Positions 54,691 to 60,000 of a DNA stretch of 60,000 nucleotides are shown here, in pieces. The notes beneath the pieces are model-generated. The model did not search any database, was not told where the DNA came from, and saw nothing but the letters and a program-made list of their open reading frames with translations. The position numbers were made by a program, and so were the translations under genes. Within the stretch, counting starts at the first letter, position 1. The number at the start of each line of letters is the position of its first letter. This DNA is from Pseudomonas sp. ERMR1:02 (GTDB taxonomy: Bacteria > Pseudomonadota > Gammaproteobacteria > Pseudomonadales > Pseudomonadaceae), in the NCBI RefSeq assembly GCF_002277815.1, contig NZ_NKJI01000029.1, forward strand, positions 1-60,000. The letters run 5' to 3'.

Positions 54691-55621
54691 TTGGTTGGAG
54701 CTCTGTAATGGGTTGTAGCTCAGGCGCTGATTCCAGCGCCTGGCTCATGTAGTCGACGAAGGCTTTAACCCTGGCGGATTGGCGACGATTCGCCGGGGAC
54801 ACGGCATGTATCGACAGCGACTGCGCGGTGTATTCCTGCAAAATCGCTATCACTCTTCCAGCCTTCAGATCCTCGCTGAATAGCCATACCGGCGACAAAG
54901 CAATTCCCAATCCTCCCAGCACCATCTCGCGAATCGCTTCAGAGTTGTTGCTTTGCGCATTGCCCTTGATCCGTACTTCGTGACGCCGGGCAGCTTTCTG
55001 GTAGATCCACTGATTCTGACTGCTGAGCAGGTTGAACAGCAGGCAGTTGTGGCCGCTGAGTTCTTCGGGCGTTTGCGGCTTGCCGTGTTGCGCCAGGTAA
55101 TCTGGCGTTGCGACAGTTACCCGGTGGGTAGTGCCGACATGGCGGGCAATCAAACCGCTGTCGTTCAATTCGCCGATCCTGAACGTGACATCCAGACCTT
55201 CGCTGACCAGGTCCTGATTCTGATCGCTCAGTTGCAGATCGATCTGAACCTCTGGATGGCGCCTGAGAAATTCCGCCAGACGCGGCGCAATCTGTAAACG
55301 CCCGAAGCTGACCGAGGAACCGATTCTCAGCGGTCCGGCGATGGTTTCCCGTCCGGACTGGAAGCTGTGCTCCGCGGCGTCCACCGCTGCGAGGATTTGC
55401 CGGCATTCTTTGTAGTAACGCTGGCCTTCATCGGTCAGGGATAACTTGCGGGTGCTGCGAGCGATCAGCTTTCCCCCCAGCCCGGTTTCCAGCGCTCGCA
55501 GCACTTTGCTGATGGTCGGCTGACTGGTCTGCATTTCCCGGGCAACAGCGGAAAAACTGCCGCGTTCTACCACCCGGACGAAAATGGCCATTGCATTGAG
55601 TTTGTCCACGGGGTTTCTCAT
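54683..55621 (-). CDS. LysR-family transcriptional regulator
   Basis: Regulator of 312 residues with a winged helix at 8-66 (VVERGSFSAVAREMQTSQPT, ISKVLRALETGLGGKLIARS) and a LysR substrate-binding domain of the CrgA/DsdC-like group (GPLRIGSSVSFGRLQIAPRL). It is divergent from the quinone-reductase-like gene and probably controls it; the 104-base gap holds the shared promoter region. Its 3' end overlaps that of the aminopeptidase by 8 bases. The inducer is unknown. Confidence 0.87.
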   Translation of the reverse strand: MRNPVDKLNAMAIFVRVVERGSFSAVAREMQTSQPTISKVLRALETGLGGKLIARSTRKLSLTDEGQRYYKECRQILAAVDAAEHSFQSGRETIAGPLRIGSSVSFGRLQIAPRLAEFLRRHPEVQIDLQLSDQNQDLVSEGLDVTFRIGELNDSGLIARHVGTTHRVTVATPDYLAQHGKPQTPEELSGHNCLLFNLLSSQNQWIYQKAARRHEVRIKGNAQSNNSEAIREMVLGGLGIALSPVWLFSEDLKAGRVIAILQEYTAQSLSIHAVSPANRRQSARVKAFVDYMSQALESAPELQPITELQPIK

Positions 55622-55725
55622 TCATGCCAGATGGGCATGCTTACTATAGCTATACCGCGTCTTATCGGCATGAGTGGGTTGGCGCAAGATCGGTCCTGCA
55701 ACCACCTCTGACGGAGATAGGCGAA

Positions 55726-56724
55726 ATGACTGACTCACTGCAAATGCGCGCGCTGATTGTTGACTCCGCTAATGGACCGCTACGCTTGGCCTCCATTCCC
55801 AGGCCTGCACCTGGCGCCGGGCAGGTCCGGGTGCGGATCGCGGCCAGCGGGGTGAACCCGTTAGACGGCAAGATCCGTTCGGGCCAGGCCACTCATGCGC
55901 GCCAACCGTTACCAGCAGTGTTGGGTATGGATCTGGCGGGAACAGTGGAAACATTAGGGGAGGGTGTCAGTGGCTGGATGCCGGGCGATGAGGTCTACGC
56001 CATGGCAACGGGTATTGGTGGAGCTCAGGGTTCCCTGGCTGAATACGCAGTGGTAGATGCACGACTGCTGGCGCGTAAACCGAGCAATATAAGCATGTGT
56101 GAAGCGGCGGGGTTGCCGTTGGTTCTGATTACGGCGTGGGAAGGATTGGTCGACCGGGCTCGGGTACGGGCGGGGCAGAAAGTGTTGATTCATGGAGGGG
56201 CGGGTGGTGTAGGGCATGTCGCTGTGCAAATCGCTCGCGCATTTGGCGCAGAGGTGTTTGCTACTGGCTCTGCGCGGCAGCAAGGAATCATAGAAGGCTT
56301 GGGTGCGACCTTTATCGATTACCGCAAGTCTTCAGTCGAGGACTACGTGGCTGAGCACACGGCCGGGGAGGGCTTTGATATCGTCTATGACACGGTGGGT
56401 GGCGAAACTCTGGATGCGTCTTTCAAGGCTGCGCGGATTTATCACGGTCACGTGGTGAGTTGCCTGGGTTGGGGTCAGCACAGTCTTGCGCCGCTTTCAT
56501 TTCGCGGGGCCAGCTATTCCGGTGTATTCACCTTGCTGCCGTTGCTGACGGGGCGGGGGTGTGAGCATCACGGGGAAATCCTGCAGGAGGCGGCGCTCTT
56601 GATCGAGGCGGGCAAGCTCAAGCCGATTCTCGATCCGCGGGGGTTCACTCTGGAAACCGCCGAAGCCGCCCATGAGCTGCTTCTGTCGGGAGCGGCACAA
56701 GGGCGGTTGGTCATCGAGATTTAA
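55726..56724 (+). CDS. Zinc-type alcohol dehydrogenase / quinone oxidoreductase-family protein
   Basis: Medium-chain reductase of 332 residues. The GroES-like domain has RIAASGVNPLDGKIRSGQ and lacks zinc-ligand cysteines, so it is of the quinone-oxidoreductase type despite the usual name. NAD(P) motif GGAGGVGHVAVQIARAFG is at about 155. ATG 55726 follows GGAG; the frame is open 34 codons upstream into the promoter region. Probably regulated by the divergent LysR protein. It converges with the isomerase gene, the two stops sharing TTTAA. Confidence 0.83.
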   Translation: MTDSLQMRALIVDSANGPLRLASIPRPAPGAGQVRVRIAASGVNPLDGKIRSGQATHARQPLPAVLGMDLAGTVETLGEGVSGWMPGDEVYAMATGIGGAQGSLAEYAVVDARLLARKPSNISMCEAAGLPLVLITAWEGLVDRARVRAGQKVLIHGGAGGVGHVAVQIARAFGAEVFATGSARQQGIIEGLGATFIDYRKSSVEDYVAEHTAGEGFDIVYDTVGGETLDASFKAARIYHGHVVSCLGWGQHSLAPLSFRGASYSGVFTLLPLLTGRGCEHHGEILQEAALLIEAGKLKPILDPRGFTLETAEAAHELLLSGAAQGRLVIEI

Positions 56725-57311
56725 CTCAGGGCTTCGCGGACGAATTCCAGTCGGTCCTGGCCGAAGAACAGCTCATCATCGACAAACATGCTAGGGGCTC
56801 CGAAAACACCGCGCTGCACCGCTTTCTCGGTGTTGTCCTTGAGGGTGGCTTTGACTTCCTCATCGGCAGTCAGGGCGAGTACTTCGCCCGGATTGAAGCC
56901 GTTCTGACTTAATACAGCGGCGACGGTTGCCGGTTCATTGAGATCCCGGCCGTCAACCCACAGCGCTTTGAACAGGCAATCGATGAATGCGCCAAAGCGC
57001 TCGGGATGGCGCAACTGCATGCCGGTGACGGCGCGCATGAGCATCAGGGTGTTGATCGGGAAATGCGGATTGAACTTCAGCGGCACGCCATAGCGTTTGG
57101 CATAACGGTCGAGGTCCTGAAACATGTAGCGACCCTTGGCTGGAATGGCCGCCGGGGTGGCGTTGCCGGTGGCTTTGAACACGCCGCCGAGCAGGATCGG
57201 GATGTAAATCAACTGGCTGTCGGTTTGCTCACAGATTTTTGGTAGCTGGGTGTACGCCAGGTAGGTGGCGGGGCTGCCCAGATCAAACAAGAATTCCACG
57301 GTTTTGCTCAT
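56721..57311 (-). CDS. DsbA-fold 2-hydroxychromene-2-carboxylate isomerase family protein
   Basis: Protein of 196 residues of the kappa-class glutathione transferase/HCCA isomerase family: FLFDLGSPATYLAYTQLPKI with Ser where DsbA has its CxxC, HFPINTLMLMRAVTGMQLRH, and GVFGAPSMFVDDELFFGQDR with the cis-proline. It is glutathione-dependent by family. Its genome neighbour, the SDR gene, lies 36 bases upstream, so they form one operon. The natural substrate is not known. Confidence 0.82.
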   Translation of the reverse strand: MSKTVEFLFDLGSPATYLAYTQLPKICEQTDSQLIYIPILLGGVFKATGNATPAAIPAKGRYMFQDLDRYAKRYGVPLKFNPHFPINTLMLMRAVTGMQLRHPERFGAFIDCLFKALWVDGRDLNEPATVAAVLSQNGFNPGEVLALTADEEVKATLKDNTEKAVQRGVFGAPSMFVDDELFFGQDRLEFVREALS

Positions 57312-57347
57312 GGTCGATGCGCTCTGCTTGTTGTTGTAGGGGAGGGC

Positions 57348-58076
57348 TTACCAGCGTTCGCTCCAGGGGCGAAGGTCCAGTTCGAAGGTCCAGGCGTCAC
57401 GGGGCTGGCAGTGCAGGTACCAATAATTCTCGGCAATGTGTTCGGGGTTGAGAATGCCGTCCTGGTCCTTGGTCGCATATTTTTCGGGGAAGCTCTCGCG
57501 GATGAAATCGGTATCGATGGCTCCGTCGACGATGATGTGCGCGACGTGAATGTTCATCGGCCCGAGTTCACGGGCCATGCTTTGCGCCAGCGCGCGGATT
57601 CCGTGCTTGGCGCCAGCGAACGCGGCAAAGCCGGCGGCACCCCTTACGCCGGCGGTGGCACCGGTAAACAGGATCGTACCCCGTTGTCGCTTGGCCATGC
57701 GCCTGGCCACTTCACGAGCATTGAGAAACCCTGAGAAACAGGCCATTTCCCAAATCTTGAAATACTTGCGAGCGGTTTCTTCGAGAATACTGCAGGGCAC
57801 GTTGGCGCCGATGTTGAACACGAACGCTTCAATGGGACCAATTTCCGATTCGATCTGCTCGACCAGTGCTACCACCTCTTCTTCCTTGCGGGCATCGCAG
57901 GCAAAACCGTGGGCCTCACCGCCACTGGCCCTGATGGTATCCACCAGTGGCTGGAGTTTATCCGCGCTGCGGCGGGTGACACAGGCTACAAATCCTTCCT
58001 GTGAAAAGCGCTTGGCAATGGCGCCACCTGTGGCATCACCTGCGCCGACAACCAGTACGACCTTCTTGTTATTCAT
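57348..58076 (-). CDS. Short-chain dehydrogenase/reductase, atypical active site
   Basis: SDR of 242 residues. The cofactor loop is VVGAGDATGGAIAKRFSQEG rather than TGxxxGIG; the NNAG-like segment is FNIGANVP. The usual YxxxK catalytic pair is replaced by FAGAKHG (Phe for Tyr). A standard reductase mechanism is therefore doubtful. It is divergent from a TetR gene, with a double palindrome between them, and followed by the isomerase. An unknown detoxification or degradation role is inferred. Confidence 0.8.
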   Translation of the reverse strand: MNNKKVVLVVGAGDATGGAIAKRFSQEGFVACVTRRSADKLQPLVDTIRASGGEAHGFACDARKEEEVVALVEQIESEIGPIEAFVFNIGANVPCSILEETARKYFKIWEMACFSGFLNAREVARRMAKRQRGTILFTGATAGVRGAAGFAAFAGAKHGIRALAQSMARELGPMNIHVAHIIVDGAIDTDFIRESFPEKYATKDQDGILNPEHIAENYWYLHCQPRDAWTFELDLRPWSERW

Positions 58077-58094
58077 GGGCAGTTCTCTTTGGTA

Positions 58095-58119
58095 AACGAT
58101 CGTTAACTAAACGAACGTT
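58095..58119. promoter_or_regulatory. Double palindrome operator between SDR and TetR genes
   Basis: AACGATCGTT (58095-58104) is a perfect palindrome; AACGAACGTT (58110-58119) repeats it with one mismatch, 15 bases on. The pair lies in the 92-base divergent gap, where the TetR protein would act. Confidence 0.65.
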
Positions 58120-58168
58120 ATGCTACGATTCGCGCAACGTCAAGGCGATCAACTCTGAGGGAAGGGCA

Positions 58169-58729
58169 ATGCGTTACTCGGCCAATCACAAGCTGGAAAC
58201 CAGGGACAAGCTGCTGCAAAGCAGCGCGGTGTCTGCCAAGAAGTCCGGTTTTTCCACGGTGGGTGTGGACGGCTTGATGAAAGCGATCGGTTTGAGTGGA
58301 GGTGCTTTTTACAGCCACTTTTCGTCGAAGGACGAGTTGTTTGCTTCAATAGTCGAACATGAGTTGCGCCAGAGTCTGGAACGATTGGGCGCTGGTCAGG
58401 ATCGCGACAAGCTTGAGCGCTGCTTGAAGCGCTATCTTAGTATGTCCCATGTCGAGAACCCGGAAACCGGCTGTGCATTGCCCGCACTGGGCGCCGAGAT
58501 TGCCCGATCCGATGTAATGATTCGGCAGCAGGCAGAGCACTGGATTTGTCAGCTTCAGGAGAGTTGGGCGCAGGTGCTGGAGAGCGACAGCCTGGCCTGG
58601 GCCATTCTGTCGCAATGTATCGGTGCGTTAGTGGTGGCGCGAATGCTTGCCACGCCGGATCTTCAGGGTAGGGTGCTGAAGTCCAGTTACGATGAGATCG
58701 GCCGTCAGATCGCAGGTCGGAGACCCTGA
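58169..58729 (+). CDS. TetR-family transcriptional regulator
   Basis: Regulator of 186 residues. Helix-turn-helix at about 15-55 (SAKKSGFSTVGVDGLMKAIG, then GGAFYSHFSSKDELFASIV), followed by a TetR_C-like domain with ETGCALPALGAEIARSD. GAGGGAAGG lies before ATG 58169; the frame is open 56 codons further upstream across the SDR gene and is not used. It probably represses the divergent SDR-isomerase operon and itself. Confidence 0.86.
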   Translation: MRYSANHKLETRDKLLQSSAVSAKKSGFSTVGVDGLMKAIGLSGGAFYSHFSSKDELFASIVEHELRQSLERLGAGQDRDKLERCLKRYLSMSHVENPETGCALPALGAEIARSDVMIRQQAEHWICQLQESWAQVLESDSLAWAILSQCIGALVVARMLATPDLQGRVLKSSYDEIGRQIAGRRP

Positions 58730-58744
58730 CAGCGCGCTATCAAT

Positions 58745-59026
58745 TTACTTGCAGATGACGATCATACTGCGGCTGGTGTAGCCCGCAGGGTTGAGGCCAA
58801 ACGGATAATCACCGGGTTCTTCCACGGCATCCCCTGATTTGGCGATGACCTTGTATCCCTTGGGCGCACACGAGTTGGCGGCGCTGGTGTAGCACTTTTC
58901 CCAGGAGGATGACAGTCCTGAACAGTTGATGTGCAGGCCTTTCTTGCCGTGTTTGATCTGGGTCTTCGATGTCGCCGCGCAGCCCGCAACTGCGAGTATG
59001 GCGATCAGTATCAAAATTCGTTTCAT
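58745..59026 (-). CDS. Small putative lipoprotein, cysteine-rich
   Basis: Protein of 93 residues with a lipoprotein signal (MKRILILIAILAVAGC; lipid cysteine at residue 16). Four more cysteines follow (INCSGLSSSWEKCYTSAANSC and the terminal VICK), able to form two disulfides in the periplasm. It is recognised only as a family of short exported Pseudomonas proteins of unknown function. Its own promoter must lie in the 170-base gap before it, which shows no clear motif. Confidence 0.75.
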   Translation of the reverse strand: MKRILILIAILAVAGCAATSKTQIKHGKKGLHINCSGLSSSWEKCYTSAANSCAPKGYKVIAKSGDAVEEPGDYPFGLNPAGYTSRSMIVICK

Positions 59027-59193
59027 TGCTTTCCTTGGTGCATTTCCGGGTCTGGCGCCCGGTCTGGCAGTATTCGGTTTTGCATGAAGTGTTCTGATAT
59101 CCCTATCTAGAAAAATTCATGCCTGACACCGGGTTGCTGACCTAAACATGGCCTAAATGAGCGGTAAATACCAGTGTCTCGTCAAATGTTGCG

Positions 59194-60000
59194 TTAATCC
59201 GCCGCAATTACAGGCTTTGTGGCGCTCCCCATGGTCATGGTGGCGCCGACGGAAGCCAGAATGATGCACAGGATAGCCATCCACTGGGACAGGGAAAGGT
59301 ATTCATGGAGGAACAGCAAGCCTGATAGTGCGCCAAAGGCGGGTTCAATACTCATCAATGTGCCGAAGGTCCTGGCGGGCATGCGCGTTAGAGCGACCAT
59401 CTCCAGCGTGTAGGGGAGCGCCGTGGACAGGATGGCAACACCGATGGCGACCGGGATCAGTGACGGCGTCAGCAGCGCGGCCCCCGCGTGAACAATGCCG
59501 ATGGGGGCTACGAACAGTGCGGCAATGATCACGCCCAGCGCTGCGGTCTGCACGCCATTATCAGCGCCGGCCTTTTGACCGAAAAGGATGTACAGCGCCC
59601 AGCAAACCCCAGCACCCAATGCGTATCCTGCGCCTAACAGATCGATACCTGCGGTCGTCGCCCCCGTGGGTATCAGCAGGAGCAAGCCAACTGCCGCGAG
59701 AGCGATCCACAGAAAGTCGATTGCCCGACGCGAAGCGTAAATGGCAACGGCCAATGGCCCGGTGAACTCCAGTGCCACAGCAATGCCCAAGGGAACCGTG
59801 CGCAAGGACATATAGAAGAGGAAGTTCATGCCGCCCAGAGCCATGCCATAGACAATGACAGTGCGCAGAGATTTGGCTGTAAGCTTCGCTCGCCATGGTC
59901 GCAGTAGTAGCAACATGATCACGCTGGCAAAGATCAGGCGCAGGGTGGTAGTCCCCTGAGCACCGATTACCGGGAACATGCTTTTGGCCAGGGAGGCACC
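59194..60000 (-). CDS. EamA/RhtA-like amino-acid exporter, 5' end outside window
   Basis: Membrane protein of the drug/metabolite transporter superfamily; 269 or more residues are in the window. The frame is still open at the right edge (GASLAKSMFPVIGAQGTTTL), so the start lies beyond base 60000. About nine helices remain, including two EamA repeats (VPLGIAVALEFTGPLAVAIY, and FGTLMSIEPAFGALSGLLFL). RhtA exports threonine and homoserine in E. coli; a similar role is inferred from the family. Confidence 0.85.
   Translation of the reverse strand, partial: GASLAKSMFPVIGAQGTTTLRLIFASVIMLLLLRPWRAKLTAKSLRTVIVYGMALGGMNFLFYMSLRTVPLGIAVALEFTGPLAVAIYASRRAIDFLWIALAAVGLLLLIPTGATTAGIDLLGAGYALGAGVCWALYILFGQKAGADNGVQTAALGVIIAALFVAPIGIVHAGAALLTPSLIPVAIGVAILSTALPYTLEMVALTRMPARTFGTLMSIEPAFGALSGLLFLHEYLSLSQWMAILCIILASVGATMTMGSATKPVIAAD

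Overview
The window reads as chromosomal DNA of a fluorescent Pseudomonas (P. fluorescens group). It is GC-rich, its intergenic gaps are filled with the paired REP hairpins typical of that group, and it carries the chromophore half of a pyoverdine locus (pvdY, pvdS, pvdL, pvdH, an mbtH-like gene) followed by the fpvGHJK-CDEF ferripyoverdine iron-release operon. The gene order dsbG / tlpA-like / dsbD2 / divergent two-component system matches PA2476-PA2480 of P. aeruginosa.

Region by region. (1) 1-6.2 kb: the start of an acyclic-terpene utilisation operon (atuA-B-C-D, minus strand) with a divergent TetR repressor (atuR-like) and a two-copy operator. All four atu frames are broken, only by apparent single-base losses in short homopolymers. 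(2) 6.3-7.1 kb: a periplasmic solute-binding protein, then a 0.6 kb non-coding block of nested inverted repeats. (3) 7.7-23.9 kb: pvdY, pvdS and the 13 kb pvdL, with a Fur box at pvdS and PvdS-type promoters (TAAAT-N16-CGT) at pvdY and, with one mismatch, pvdL; then an alpha/beta hydrolase. (4) 24.1-30.5 kb: a periplasmic disulfide operon (dsbD2, an Lgt-like/TlpA fusion, dsbG), a divergent response regulator/histidine kinase pair, and between them a visibly AT-richer hemopexin-repeat gene that looks acquired. (5) 30.7-39.5 kb: a GNAT gene, pvdH with a perfect PvdS box, the mbtH-like gene, and the fpv operon. fpvC is frameshifted near its 3' end and fpvD carries a REP pair in frame inside its N-terminus. 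(6) 39.7-50.5 kb: a VOC protein and a sulfur-starvation island: sfnB-metI-metQ (no metN) on the left and msuEDC-sfnR on the right, each preceded by a -24/-12 (sigma-54) promoter candidate. Between them lie an IS256-family element inserted at the edge of a REP pair, and a soxR/monooxygenase pair with a clear SoxR box. (7) 50.4-60 kb: ordinary chromosomal genes (lipoprotein, LysE exporter, cysteine desulfurase-like protein, aminopeptidase P, LysR and quinone-reductase-like pair, DsbA-fold isomerase, SDR and divergent TetR, small lipoprotein, and the 3' part of an RhtA/EamA exporter).

How it works together. Low iron relieves Fur at pvdS. PvdS then switches on pvdY, pvdL, pvdH and probably fpvG onward. 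PvdH supplies diaminobutyrate to PvdL, which builds the acylated Glu/D-Tyr/Dab chromophore precursor, and FpvG/C/D/E/F recover iron from imported ferripyoverdine. The sulfur island would turn on together through SfnR and sigma-54. The most unusual observations are the ten single-base losses and the REP pair translated inside fpvD.
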